A stretch of 64,000 nt of DNA from Shumkonia mesophila (GCF_026163695.1 NZ_JAOTID010000012.1:1-64000), one strand, 5' to 3'; counted from the stretch's first letter, positions 1 through 13,616 are shown. Numbers and translations are program-made. Notes: a model not told the origin generated them from the sequence alone.

Positions 1-210
1 AGCATCTGGCCCGCCGTCATCACGCCGGAGCCCCCACTGCCCGTCAAGGCGATCGACACCGACGAGGCCATACGGGCGTCCCGCGCCGACTTGCGGGCGC
101 GCGACGGTCGCGAGGGTTCGGAAGGTTCGTTGGCTTCGGACGACCCGGAAGCGCGGGTGGATTCGGCTGTGGACAGCATCGGTGATCTCTTCATGTTTTG
201 GGATTTTTGA
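1..210 (+). CDS. C-terminal end of an unknown protein (cut by window edge)
   Basis: Frame 1 is open from the first base to a TGA at 208-210, giving about 69 residues that end in the aromatic tail GDLFMFWDF. The visible part is rich in Asp, Arg, Ser and Ala and looks like a disordered C-terminus. I recognise no domain. The base composition and codon choice match the neighbouring genes, so it is probably a real gene whose start lies to the left. It is convergent with nifJ. Confidence 0.5.
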   Translation, partial: SIWPAVITPEPPLPVKAIDTDEAIRASRADLRARDGREGSEGSLASDDPEARVDSAVDSIGDLFMFWDF

Positions 211-473
211 ACGCCGGAACAGCATCGCGCCACGCTGCGCGTTCCTGCTGCCGTCCGGTCTTACCGTGTGCCAAAAGCGACCCACTGCGCTCGCGTTGGC
301 GACCATGGGGTCTTACTTCGATCATCGTTCGCCTTACTTGGCCGGGATGATTTCTCGATGGTTTAGGCAGGCGCCTATCTGGGGCCCACCTTAGCGATTT
401 GACGGCGTTTGACAACAGAAAAAATTTCGATTTTTTCGAAACTATCCTATGGTTCGCCGTCCAGGGCTTCTAG
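211..473. other. intergenic region, no gene recognised
   Basis: These bases lie between two convergent genes. Around 420-442 there is an AT-rich dyad (TTTCG/CGAAA around a T-run) that could terminate the upstream plus-strand transcript. Short open frames exist on both strands, but none has a convincing ribosome binding site or recognisable product. Confidence 0.4.
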
Positions 474-508
474 ATAACAAAACGCCCGGCGGAAGGTCCG
501 CCGGGCGT
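474..508 (-). terminator. Rho-independent terminator of nifJ
   Basis: A perfect 11-bp GC stem (482-492 with 498-508, 5-nt loop) is followed on the minus strand by TTTTGTTAT. It lies 26 bases past the nifJ stop, as expected for an intrinsic terminator. Confidence 0.85.
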
Positions 509-534
509 CTGTCGTTACTTTCGGGGCAGGCCGG

Positions 535-4122
<3,588 letters not shown>

Positions 4123-4243
4123 GGGATCACTCCTCTTGATTTTCATATGTCACACGGACGGCACCGGGTTCTTCCGGATGCCGGTTGCTGCTTTCACAAG
4201 AACCAAATAAAAAGGTCTGATTGCAAATGATTATTAATTTCCC

Positions 4244-4257
4244 GCAATACTTATGCC
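4244..4257 (-). promoter_or_regulatory. possible sigma-54 (-24/-12) promoter for nifJ
   Basis: The minus strand reads GGCATAAGTATTGC, with GG and GC separated by exactly 10 bases as sigma-54 requires. It sits 122 bases upstream of the nifJ start in AT-rich DNA. The match is imperfect at the outer positions (A before GG, G after GC), and I found no clear TGT-N10-ACA NifA site. NifA or NtrC control of nifJ is known in diazotrophs; here it is only suggested. Confidence 0.35.
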
Positions 4258-4452
4258 TAAGATTATGATATACAGAAAGAATATTTCCGCGGGTTTTTTG
4301 GCGCAGGAAGGGTATACGTGATTCCTCTTCCGATAGCAAGACTGTAATCTCCCTAACCCCCGGCTGCCCTGGCCTTTTCCACTATTTGGAAACGATCTTC
4401 CCACGCCCTCCGGCAAGGGCGGCGCAAGTATTCGGAAGCAGCCGCAAGAGGG

Positions 4453-5565
4453 CTAGCCTTGGGAAGCCGGCCCCGGCGCGCCGCTCAGCCGCCCGAACGC
4501 CCATTGCGCCGCCTCGCGCACCAGGGGGGATTCGTCTTCCAGGCGCGGCCGCACCACCGAGAGCAGCGCGGCGTCGCCGCTGTTGCCGATGGCGATCAGG
4601 ACGTTGCGCAACAATCTGTCGCGCCCGGTGCGCTTGATCGGCGTGCCGGCGAAGGCCCGGCGGAAGGCGGCGTCGTCGAGCCCCGCAAGCTCGGCCAGGC
4701 GGGGGGCGTCGAGATCGGGCCGGGCCTGGAACGCCGCCTCGGCGGTCGGGCGCGAGAACTTGTTCCACGGACAGGCGGCCAGGCAGTCGTCGCAGCCGTA
4801 AATGCGGTTGCCCAGCGCCGGGCGCAGGTCCGCCGCGATGGCGCCCTTATGCTCGATCGTCACATAGGAAAGGCAACGGGCGGCGTTCATCCGATAGGGT
4901 TCGGCCAGGGCGTCGGTGGGACAGGCCTCGGCGCAGCGGTTGCAGCTGCCGCAAAGGTCGGTCTCCGGGGCGTCGGGCGGCAGCGCCAGCGTGGTGAAGA
5001 CCTCGGCCAGGAACAGCCACGACCCGAAGGTGCGCGACACCAGGTTGGTGTGCTTGCCCTGCCAGCCGATGCCGGCGCGGGCGGCCAGCGGCTTTTCCAT
5101 CACCGGCGCGGTGTCGACGAACACCTTCACCTCGCCGCCCCGGGTTTCGACGATCCAGCGGGCCAGCCGCTTGACCCTTTTCTTGACCACGTCGTGGTAG
5201 TCGCGGTTGCGGGCATAGACGCTGACGGCGCCACGGTCGGCGCGGCCCTGCAAGGCGCGGGGATCTTCGGCCGGCCCGTAGTTGACGCCGAGCGCGATGA
5301 CGGTTCTGGCTTCCGGCCACAACGCCTGGGGATCGGCCCGCCGGGCGAAGGTCTCGGCCAGCCAGGTCATGTCGCCGTGCCGGCCGCCGCCCAGAAAGGC
5401 GGCCAGGTTGGCGCCGTCGGCGGGCGGCGCCCCGGCCTTCGCGAAGCCGGCGGCGTCGAAGCCCATCTCGAACGCCCGGGCGCGGATGGCCTCCTTGGTC
5501 GCGAAGTCCGGCGCCCCGGGGGCGGCCGGTCGCTCGGCTCTCCGCTCGGGTGTCTGTCCGGCCAT
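4453..5565 (-). CDS. queG: epoxyqueuosine reductase
   Basis: QueG catalyses the last step of queuosine synthesis, reducing epoxyqueuosine to queuosine in tRNA with a cobalamin and two [4Fe-4S] clusters. The 370-residue product shows both cluster motifs, CGSCNRCAEACP near residue 205 and CDDCLAACPWN near residue 255. A HEAT-like C-terminal helix repeat follows (LLRNVLIAIGNSGDAAL). The start at 5565 has GAGGG just upstream. The rest of the queuosine pathway lies within 6 kb (transporter at 5969, queF, tgt, queA), which supports the call. Confidence 0.95.
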   Translation of the reverse strand: MAGQTPERRAERPAAPGAPDFATKEAIRARAFEMGFDAAGFAKAGAPPADGANLAAFLGGGRHGDMTWLAETFARRADPQALWPEARTVIALGVNYGPAEDPRALQGRADRGAVSVYARNRDYHDVVKKRVKRLARWIVETRGGEVKVFVDTAPVMEKPLAARAGIGWQGKHTNLVSRTFGSWLFLAEVFTTLALPPDAPETDLCGSCNRCAEACPTDALAEPYRMNAARCLSYVTIEHKGAIAADLRPALGNRIYGCDDCLAACPWNKFSRPTAEAAFQARPDLDAPRLAELAGLDDAAFRRAFAGTPIKRTGRDRLLRNVLIAIGNSGDAALLSVVRPRLEDESPLVREAAQWAFGRLSGAPGPASQG

Positions 5566-5760
5566 CGTCCCTCGTCTGCGGTTGCGCCCATTATAATAAG
5601 GTACGAAAGGGAAAACCCAACGGCCGTCGCCCCCTCCGAAATGGCTATTTTTTAGCCGTCATTATTTTTTAGATTAAAATTTAATCACATATGCGGCGCG
5701 CCGCTGGCCGCCCATTTTCTTTATATCCTTGTTTTCAAGGGACTTATGGCCTCGTCCAAA
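5566..5760. other. intergenic region upstream of queG and of the small RNA candidate
   Basis: This AT-rich stretch holds the queG promoter on the minus strand and any activator sites for the plus-strand sigma-54-like promoter at 5762. Visible dyads are GGCTA/TAGCC around a T-run near 5643-5657, a 12-bp palindrome GCGGCGCGCCGC near 5694, and CCTTG-TTTT-CAAGG near 5727. I saw no convincing NtrC or NifA consensus and no coding capacity. Confidence 0.4.
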
Positions 5761-5761
5761 G

Positions 5762-5779
5762 TTGGCATCCCTCTTGCTT
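5762..5779 (+). promoter_or_regulatory. sigma-54 (-24/-12) promoter, strong match
   Basis: TTGGCATCCCTCTTGCTT matches the sigma-54 consensus TGGCAY-N5-TTGCW at every key position, with GG (5764-5765) and GC (5776-5777) exactly 10 bases apart. Transcription should start near 5788-5790, just before a stable hairpin. No open reading frame begins within the next 170 bases, so the expected product is a short noncoding transcript or a long leader for the gene at 5969. Confidence 0.6.
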
Positions 5780-5788
5780 AGTCTAAGC

Positions 5789-5895
5789 CAGGGGTCTCCC
5801 GACCCCAAGGAGCGTTTTTTCGGACGTGTTCCTTTTCACCTCCCGGCAAGTCCCAACTTCGCGCGGGGCGCTTTCAAAAGCGCCCCGCCTTTTTT
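5789..5895 (+). ncRNA. candidate sigma-54-dependent small RNA with CUCCC motifs
   Basis: From the predicted start near 5789 to a strong intrinsic terminator at 5863-5895 gives an RNA of about 105 bases. It begins with a hairpin GGGGTC-TCCC-GACCCC (5791-5806) whose loop is pyrimidine-rich. A mostly unpaired middle follows, with a second CCTCCC near 5840, and then the terminator. Exposed CUCCC stretches are typical of regulatory RNAs that pair with Shine-Dalgarno sequences or bind Hfq-type proteins (compare the nitrogen-regulated NrsZ of Pseudomonas). There is no start codon with a good ribosome site. The RNA is inferred from promoter plus terminator only. Confidence 0.45.
5863..5895 (+). terminator. 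strong Rho-independent terminator
   Basis: A 12-bp perfect stem (GCGGGGCGCTTT at 5863-5874 with its complement at 5877-5888) is followed by CTTTTTT. It lies 73 bases before the VUT gene start. It would end the candidate small RNA, or act as an attenuator if that transcript is a leader for the transporter. Confidence 0.8.
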
Positions 5896-5968
5896 CGCGT
5901 CGCATTCCGTCTCGCCAGATCCCCGTGCCGTGTGATAATGAACCGGCCTGAAACGGGAGCCCCTGCCC

Positions 5969-6454
5969 ATGAAGCTGAAGTACACGGCCCTTTATATTCT
6001 CTTCATCGTCGCGGTGAATTACGGCTTTGCCATCTCGCCGCTGGTCAAGCTGCCGGACGGCACCATGTGGCCGCCGATTTCGCTCGTGGTCGGCTTCGTC
6101 TTCGTCGCCCGCGATTTCGCCCAGCGCGAGATCGGGCACAGGGTGCTGCTGGCCATGCTGATCGGGGCCACCGTCAGCTATTTCATGGCCAGCCCGATGA
6201 TCGCGGTCGCCAGCGCCGCCGCCTTCCTGATCAGCGAACTGGTCGACTGGGCCATCTACAGCTTCACCCGGCGGCCGCTGTCGCAGCGCATCCTCTATTC
6301 CAGCGCCCTCGGCGCGCCGGTCGACAGCTTGGTCTTCCTGTCCGGCATCGGCCTTCTCTCGACCGCCGGGGTGATCGCCATGACGGCGAGCAAGATGGTG
6401 GGCGCGCTGATCGTCTGGTGGCTGGTCCGCCGCCGCGAGCCCGCCGCCGGCTGA
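5969..6454 (+). CDS. VUT-family membrane protein, probable queuosine-precursor (preQ0/preQ1) transporter
   Basis: The product is a 161-residue integral membrane protein with about five or six hydrophobic segments. It has the family signature FLISELVDWAIY followed by LGAPVDSLVFL, as in YhhQ and other VUT/queuosine-precursor transporters. Such proteins import deazaguanine precursors across the inner membrane. GGGAG lies 9 bases before the ATG. Its position between queG and queF-tgt-queA fits that role. No queC, queD or queE is in the window, so salvage of an external precursor is plausible, but those genes could be elsewhere. Confidence 0.8.
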   Translation: MKLKYTALYILFIVAVNYGFAISPLVKLPDGTMWPPISLVVGFVFVARDFAQREIGHRVLLAMLIGATVSYFMASPMIAVASAAAFLISELVDWAIYSFTRRPLSQRILYSSALGAPVDSLVFLSGIGLLSTAGVIAMTASKMVGALIVWWLVRRREPAAG

Positions 6455-6484
6455 TTTCATTCGTCAACAACAGGGGGCCAGGAA

Positions 6485-7630
6485 ATGGCTCGGTCGTCCG
6501 CCCGTTACGTCTGCCCCGCCTGCGCCGCCACCCGCGATACCGAGACGCCGCTGTGGCGCTGCCCCGAATGCGCCTCCATCCTCGATCTCGCCGACGGCCC
6601 CGGCCTGACGCCGGCGGCCATCGACAAGACCGACACCTCGCCATGGCGCTACGCCGCCGCGCTTAGGGTGCCGCGCGATGGCGCCATCTCGATGGGCGAA
6701 GGGGGGACGCCGCTGATCGAGCGGCGATGGAACGGGCGCGCCGTTCACCTCAAGATGGACTACCTGGCCCCCACCGGGTCCTTCAAGGATCGCGGCGTCG
6801 CCGTGCTGATGAGCTATCTTAAGCAGCACGGCGTCGCTTCCATCCTCGAGGATTCGTCGGGCAACGCCGGGGCGGCCATGGCCGCCTATTCGGCGGCGGC
6901 CGGCATCGCCTGCCGCATCCTGGTGCCGGCCAGCGCGCCGGCCGGCAAGCTTGTCCAGATGCGGGCCATGGGCGCCGACGTGGTGCCCATCGAGGGCAGC
7001 CGCCAGGACGTCTCGGACGCCGCGCTGGCCGAGGCGGAGAAAACCTTCTACGCCAGCCACAACTGGCAGCCCTTCTTCCTCGAAGGCACCAAGACGGTGG
7101 CCTACGAGATCTGGGAACAACTGGGCTTCCGGGCCCCCGACAACGTCATCGCGCCGGCCGGCGGCGGCAGCAACGTGATCGGCTGCCACATCGGTTTCCG
7201 CGAGCTTCTGGCGGCCGGCCAGATCGATCGCATGCCCCGCATCTTCGGCATCCAGGCCGCCAACTGCGGCCCGGTCGCCGCCGCCTTCGCCGCCGGCGCC
7301 GACGACTACATCCCGACGGAAACGACGGCCACCGTCGCCGACGGCATCGCGCTTTCCCGCCCGGTGCGCCTGCGCCAGATGCTGGCCGCCGCGCGCCAGA
7401 CCGGCGGCGCCATCGCGGCGGTCGCCGAGGACGAGATCGTGGCGGCGCTCAAATCCCTGCTCCGCCAGGGCCTCTTCGTCGAGCCGACCTCGGCGGCCGG
7501 CGCCGCCGGGTTGGGCAAACTCATCGCCGCCGGCACTATCGCGGCCAACGACACGACGGTGCTCATCCTCACCGGCAGCGGGCTCAAGGCAAGCGCCAGG
7601 ATCGGCGGCCTGCTCGGCCTGGACGCCTGA
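6485..7630 (+). CDS. thrC: threonine synthase (PLP-dependent, zinc-ribbon type)
   Basis: The enzyme converts O-phosphohomoserine to threonine. The 381-residue product begins with a zinc ribbon (CPAC at residues 10-13, CPEC near 28), followed by a fold-type-II PLP domain. The lysine motif is TGSFKDRG near residue 98, the substrate loop is SSGNAGAA, and the phosphate cup is AGGGSN. This architecture is common in archaeal-type threonine synthases, although some members act on other substrates. It starts 30 bases after the VUT gene stop, so the two may be co-transcribed. Confidence 0.82.
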   Translation: MARSSARYVCPACAATRDTETPLWRCPECASILDLADGPGLTPAAIDKTDTSPWRYAAALRVPRDGAISMGEGGTPLIERRWNGRAVHLKMDYLAPTGSFKDRGVAVLMSYLKQHGVASILEDSSGNAGAAMAAYSAAAGIACRILVPASAPAGKLVQMRAMGADVVPIEGSRQDVSDAALAEAEKTFYASHNWQPFFLEGTKTVAYEIWEQLGFRAPDNVIAPAGGGSNVIGCHIGFRELLAAGQIDRMPRIFGIQAANCGPVAAAFAAGADDYIPTETTATVADGIALSRPVRLRQMLAAARQTGGAIAAVAEDEIVAALKSLLRQGLFVEPTSAAGAAGLGKLIAAGTIAANDTTVLILTGSGLKASARIGGLLGLDA

Positions 7631-7647
7631 TATCGGCCTTCGGACAG

Positions 7648-7732
7648 CCCCACCTCTCCCCGGCCCTCTCCGCCCCCGCGGGGCGGAGAGGGAGGGACCC
7701 GTCGCGGCACGCGACGGGAGGGTGAGGTGGGG
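7648..7732. repeat. dispersed hairpin repeat, family A
   Basis: A long GC-rich imperfect palindrome bounded by CCCCACCTC and GAGGTGGGG, with internal stems CTCTCCGCCCC/GGGGCGGAGAG and CCCGTCGC/GCGACGGG. A second copy, inverted and about 76 bases long, lies inside the carbamate kinase gene at 41472-41547. Here it lies between convergent genes and may also act as a terminator. Confidence 0.7.
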
Positions 7733-7751
7733 GACCGTTCCGGAACGGCGC

Positions 7752-8072
7752 TCACGCCTCGTCTTCCTCCTCGCGGGCGCCCTCATGCATGATCGGCGGC
7801 CCGAACTCGGCAAACGAGAACAGCCTGAAGGCCCGGTTCCCGTTGTAGTCGAGCACCCGCAAATCGTCGCTTTCCCGCAGGTCGCGGGCGACCACGAAAA
7901 AGTGCCCGCCGTAGCGCTCCTTGGCCAGATCGAGGCTGATCTCGTAGGCGATGAACTTGTCGATTCCCTTGTGGGCCAGCTTTTCCAACAGCGCCGGCTC
8001 GGTAACCGACTTGTGCGAGGTGAGGATCATCATCGACCCTCCCCCGGTAACGATCATCACGGCATTCATCAT
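7752..8072 (-). CDS. conserved-looking hypothetical cytoplasmic protein
   Basis: The gene encodes 106 residues with no signal peptide or membrane segment. The sequence has a mixed alpha/beta pattern (MMILTSHKSV, FFVVARDLRES) and an acidic tail. The start is well supported by GGAGG five bases before a double ATG. I recognise no family. It is convergent with the threonine synthase gene and has a long AT-rich upstream region (8073-8667) that should contain its promoter. Confidence 0.6.
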   Translation of the reverse strand: MMNAVMIVTGGGSMMILTSHKSVTEPALLEKLAHKGIDKFIAYEISLDLAKERYGGHFFVVARDLRESDDLRVLDYNGNRAFRLFSFAEFGPPIMHEGAREEEDEA

Positions 8073-8667
8073 CGGCCTCCTTCCCCCCCCATGACGGGAC
8101 GGTCGGGCCGGCGCGCGCCGCCTGGGCCTGCGTCGTTTTGCTTTTGTCGTTGTCGGGGCGTTCCGCCGCCACGGGCGGAACCGGCCACGCCGCCGTCCCC
8201 TGGTGAACGGCCCTTATCATATCATAAGAAGGCGCCGAAGGGGGGCCGACCATAGCGGTATGAAATCAGGCGCGTTCGGGTCCCGCACCTTTACAATCCG
8301 CGAAAGTCCGGGGCATCCAGGTTGCCGAATCTGGATTGCCCGGGCTGCGCCGGGCAATGACGACAAAAAGGAGGCTGCGATAGCCATCGTTACCGCCTCG
8401 GCGAGGCCGAATATTGATATTTCCCTAGAAAAGGCTTATAATCATATTTTGCTGTTTGACAGGTAAATAGACCCTTCGTCGGCATGCGCCCATCCGCGCC
8501 TGGATCGGCGATTTATCGTCCTGATTCGAAACGACAAATCGGCGAAATGACGACAGACGACGACAGATGATGACAACCCTATCGCCCTAACAGGTTTCCC
8601 GCAACGATTTCAAGGGGTTGCGATATATCAGAAGGGCTGAATAATCATCATTCCGGCGGGCCCGGCC
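8073..8667. other. long intergenic region with a repeat-like conserved element
   Basis: No gene is recognised. A single REP-like hairpin (ATTGCCCGG/CCGGGCAAT, 8335-8358) is present. The stretch 8455-8653 resembles, base for base over long runs, the region 44187-44450 in the opposite orientation (see the repeat entries). An AT-rich patch around 8425-8465 could hold the promoter for the gene at 7752-8072. The open frame at 8203-8466 has no ribosome site and is not called. Confidence 0.45.
8455..8653 (-). repeat. two-copy intergenic element, copy 1
   Basis: Read on the minus strand from 8653, this contains AATGATGATTAT, CGCAACCCCTTGA, GGGAAACC, a run of TGTC(A/G)TC heptamers, AATCAG and CCTGTCAAA, in that order. 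The same words occur in the same order with nearly the same spacing on the plus strand at 44187-44450. Alignment by eye suggests one ancestral sequence of about 200 bases. The function is unknown. Confidence 0.45.
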
Positions 8668-9132
8668 CTACCCCCGTCCGCGATAGGAGGCCACGCCCTG
8701 GTCGGGCACCCACAGGCCGGCCGGCGGTTCGCCGGTCTGCCAGAAGACGTCGATGGGAATGCCGCCGCGCGGGTACCAATAGCCGCCGATGCGCAGCCAC
8801 TTCGGTTTCGCCGCCGCGATCACCTTGCGGGCCACGGAGAGCGTGCATTCCTCGTGAAAGCCGCCGTGGTTGCGAAAGGCCGTGAGGTAAAGCTTCAGGG
8901 ACTTGCTCTCGACCAGCTTCTTGGCCGGCACGTAGTCGATGACCAGGTGGGCGAAATCGGGCTGGCCGGTGACCGGGCACAGCGCGGTGAATTCCGGGCA
9001 GGCGAAACGCACCAGATAGTCGGTGCCGGGGTTGGGATTGGGCACCGTCTCCAGCACCGCCGCCTCGGGTAAAGCCGGGATCTCGCCGCGGCCACCCAGC
9101 TGGGTCAGGTTCTCGTACTTCTTTGCAGTCAT
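8668..9132 (-). CDS. queF: NADPH-dependent 7-cyano-7-deazaguanine reductase
   Basis: QueF reduces preQ0 to preQ1 in queuosine synthesis. The 154-residue product is the short, unimodular form. It shows the QueF signature ESKSLKLY near residue 76, the catalytic Cys and Asp in [15 protein letters not shown], and the FHEE substrate-binding motif. The start is supported by GGAGAG seven bases upstream. It lies in the same orientation as tgt and queA, separated from tgt by a REP-like repeat. Confidence 0.96.
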   Translation of the reverse strand: MTAKKYENLTQLGGRGEIPALPEAAVLETVPNPNPGTDYLVRFACPEFTALCPVTGQPDFAHLVIDYVPAKKLVESKSLKLYLTAFRNHGGFHEECTLSVARKVIAAAKPKWLRIGGYWYPRGGIPIDVFWQTGEPPAGLWVPDQGVASYRGRG

Positions 9133-9154
9133 CTGGCTCTCCGTCCCCCTTTTT

Positions 9155-9225
9155 CGTCATTCCCGCGCAGGCGGGAATCCAGTCCCGCCGGTCCGTCTGG
9201 ACTCCCGCTTTCGCGGGAGTGACGG
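9155..9225. repeat. REP-like palindromic repeat (family C)
   Basis: Two hairpins, ATTCCCGCGCAGGCGGGAAT and ACTCCCGCTTTCGCGGGAGT, face each other with CAG/CTG inner edges and CGTCA/TGACG outer edges. Similar copies lie at 44932-45010 and 48606-48676. It fills the tgt-queF gap and could stabilise or terminate transcripts. Confidence 0.75.
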
Positions 9226-9238
9226 GTGAAAAACAATC

Positions 9239-11433
<2,195 letters not shown>

Positions 11434-11655
11434 GGGGACCAATCCTTTGCGGGCAAGCGGTTCATAAGGGCGGGGCCGGCGGGAATCAAGGGAAAGCCGC
11501 CGGCCGGCCGCCCCCCGTCCCGTCTGTCATCATTCCGTTACAAACTCCGCCTTGCGATTCCACCGACGATCGGCGAAACAGGCTTGGCATGGGGAAGGGG
11601 TTGGATGGGGGACCGGCCGGTTGGTCCGCTCCCGCGGGTGGGCGTTGCCGTGACG

Positions 11656-12858
11656 ATGGATTGGTCGAAGACACGGGTTCTTCTGGTTCACAGCGATATT
11701 CACGTGCGCCGCTGGGCGCATGACGTGCTGCACAAGCAAAAGGTCGCCAGCGTCCAGAGCACCCGCTCGCCGGCGACCGGCCTCGCCCTGCTGGCGCGCT
11801 TCGCCGCCGACGTCGCGATCGTTCAGTTGTGCCAGCCGGAGATGAACGGGGCTGAGTTCGTGCGCCGTCTGCGCGACCCCGAACGCAGCCCCCGTCCCCA
11901 CCTGCCCGTCGTCATCATCGCCGACGTCGACAACCCCCTGCTCGGCAAAGCCCAAGAAGCCGGCATCGACGGCGTCATCGTTCGCCCGATGACGGCGGAT
12001 GTCTTTCTCGACCGGATCGCGGTTGCGGCCACCGCCCGGCGCCCGGCGTCACCCACGGACCGGCGTGACCGGCGTCCCGTCACGACCGTCGCCCCGTCAA
12101 TATCGGGACGCCCGTCCATGATCTCAGCGCCGGCAGCGCCGTCCCGGATCGCCGCCCCCGCCGTCCCGCCACGCCTGGCCCCTCCCGCGCAAAGCAACGG
12201 GATCGAAGTCCTGGAGCGCCCCACCGCGACGTCGCGTCCGCCGGTCCCGCCGGTCGAGCCGGCGGTCAAAGCGGTTTCCTTTCATGACGCCGAGGTTTGG
12301 GCGGAGGCCCTGGTTCCGGAAGCGGTGCCCGCGCCGGCCGACCCCGGCCTCGATATCGGACCGATCCTCGCCGAGCACGCGACGTGGCTGCGCTCGCACG
12401 GCAGCGAGGGAAGCCGGGCCCGGCTGGAGGGCGCCGACCTGCACGGCCGATCGCTCGCCAACGTCAACCTCGCCAGCGCCGGGCTGCGCGGGGCCGATCT
12501 CACGGACACCGATTGCCGGCTGGCGATTTTCGTCTCGGCCGATCTCAGGCACGCCGACTGTTCGGCGGCCGACATGACCGGCGCCGACCTTTCGGTCGCC
12601 AACCTGCGGGGTGCCGGACTGCGAATGGCGAGGCTGGCCGAAGCGTCGCTGCGCGGCGCCGACCTGGCCGGCGCCTGCCTGACGAACGCCATCCTCGCCG
12701 GCACAGATCTCGCCGGCGCCAACCTGCTGGATGCCGACCTCCGGAAATCCGACCTGAGCGGCGCCCTAGGCATCACCCAGGAACAAGTCGCCAAGGTCCG
12801 GGCCGATGCCTCGACCCGAATGCCACCGGGAATCCGGCTGCGTGCTCCCGAGGAATAG
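11656..12858 (+). CDS. degenerate receiver domain fused to pentapeptide repeats
   Basis: The product has about 400 residues. Residues 6-125 resemble a response-regulator receiver domain (RVLLVHSD, PEMNGAEFVR). The phospho-acceptor Asp position is Gln57, and the conserved Lys is Arg110, so it is unlikely to be phosphorylated normally. A Pro/Ala-rich linker (about 125-240) follows. Roughly residues 250-380 are A(D/N)LxxA pentapeptide repeats that should fold as a right-handed beta helix. No DNA-binding or enzymatic output domain is present. An in-frame ATG at 11605 preceded by GGAAGGGG is an alternative start. It probably scaffolds protein contacts; the function is unknown. Confidence 0.75.
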   Translation: MDWSKTRVLLVHSDIHVRRWAHDVLHKQKVASVQSTRSPATGLALLARFAADVAIVQLCQPEMNGAEFVRRLRDPERSPRPHLPVVIIADVDNPLLGKAQEAGIDGVIVRPMTADVFLDRIAVAATARRPASPTDRRDRRPVTTVAPSISGRPSMISAPAAPSRIAAPAVPPRLAPPAQSNGIEVLERPTATSRPPVPPVEPAVKAVSFHDAEVWAEALVPEAVPAPADPGLDIGPILAEHATWLRSHGSEGSRARLEGADLHGRSLANVNLASAGLRGADLTDTDCRLAIFVSADLRHADCSAADMTGADLSVANLRGAGLRMARLAEASLRGADLAGACLTNAILAGTDLAGANLLDADLRKSDLSGALGITQEQVAKVRADASTRMPPGIRLRAPEE

Positions 12859-12881
12859 CCGCCGGCGGCCCGGCCCGCGAT

Positions 12882-13490
12882 CTAGCGGGACGTGCCGGCC
12901 TTGGGCTTGCTCGCCGGTTTCGCCGCCTTCGTTGTTTTCGCCGGCTTCGCCGCCGCGGGCTTCGTCGCCTTCGCGGGCGTCTTGGCCTTTGCCGGTTTTG
13001 CCGCCTTCGCGGGCGCCTTGGCCTTTGCCGGCTTCGCCGCCTTCGCAGGCGCTTTCGCCTTTGCCGGTTTTGCCGGCTTCGCGGTCTTCGTCGCCTTCAC
13101 AGGCGCCTTCGCTTTCGCGGGCGCTTTCGCCTTCGCCGGCTTTGCCGGTTTCGCGGTCTTCATCGCCTTCACAGGCGCCTTCGTTTTCGCGGGCGCTTTC
13201 GCCTTCGCCGGCTTTGCCGGTTTCGTTGTCTTCACCGCTTTCGCGGGTGCCGCAACTTTCGCGGGCTTCGTCGGCTTTTTCGTTTTTTCCGTTTTCATCG
13301 CTTTCTCCGACCTTGCAAGTTGCACCGTACCGGCCGTCTTCTTGGCCGCCTTCTTTACCATTGACGACGACTTCTTCGCGCCGCCTGCCGTCCCCCGCGG
13401 CTTCACTCCCCAAAGCTGATAGGCTCGAGTACGGATGATGTCCGCCATGGTCGGCGAGGGAGTCTCGATCTTGGCTTTTTCCGGCATCAT
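12882..13490 (-). CDS. histone H1-like Lys/Ala/Pro-rich protein
   Basis: The product has 202 residues. The first 30 or so contain ADIIRTRAYQLWG, which resembles the start of DUF2934 domains (IRxRAYxLWE). From residue about 40 onward the chain is built from KPAKAKAPAKA-type repeats, strongly basic and disordered, as in the C-terminal tails of histone H1 and bacterial H1-like proteins (HctB, AlgP). Such proteins bind DNA or RNA through charge. The internal repeats are nearly identical at the DNA level, so length variation between strains is likely. It is convergent with the pentapeptide gene and has its own upstream region. Confidence 0.75.
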   Translation of the reverse strand: MMPEKAKIETPSPTMADIIRTRAYQLWGVKPRGTAGGAKKSSSMVKKAAKKTAGTVQLARSEKAMKTEKTKKPTKPAKVAAPAKAVKTTKPAKPAKAKAPAKTKAPVKAMKTAKPAKPAKAKAPAKAKAPVKATKTAKPAKPAKAKAPAKAAKPAKAKAPAKAAKPAKAKTPAKATKPAAAKPAKTTKAAKPASKPKAGTSR

Positions 13491-13550
13491 GGAACCCCGT
13501 AGTAACTGCTCGATCCGCTGATTCTACGCATGATTTAGTTTCTTCGCCAA

Positions 13551-13598
13551 AACAAAAGAAGAAAGGAGGCTACAGAAAGCCTCCTTTCTTCTTAACAA
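13551..13598 (-). terminator. Rho-independent terminator of hcp
   Basis: A perfect 15-bp stem (13556-13570 with 13579-13593, 8-nt loop) is followed on the minus strand by TTTTGTTTT. It lies just past the hcp stop codon. The other side is also T/A-rich, so it may work in both directions. Confidence 0.85.
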
Positions 13599-13616
13599 AA
13601 AACTAACAACACCCCG

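Noticed and set aside
5896-5968. preQ1 riboswitch in front of the VUT transporter
   Set aside because: I looked for the preQ1-I stem-loop with its A-rich tail and saw neither; the hairpins upstream belong to a separate terminator and the small RNA candidate.
8203-8466. An 87-codon plus-strand open frame
   Set aside because: No ribosome site, no recognisable product, and it runs through a REP-like hairpin and into the two-copy element.
12892-13419. Plus-strand frames rich in Ala/Phe opposite the H1-like gene
   Set aside because: They are mirror translations of the Lys/Ala/Pro repeats; the minus-strand frame has a sensible start, the DUF2934-like head and typical H1-like composition.
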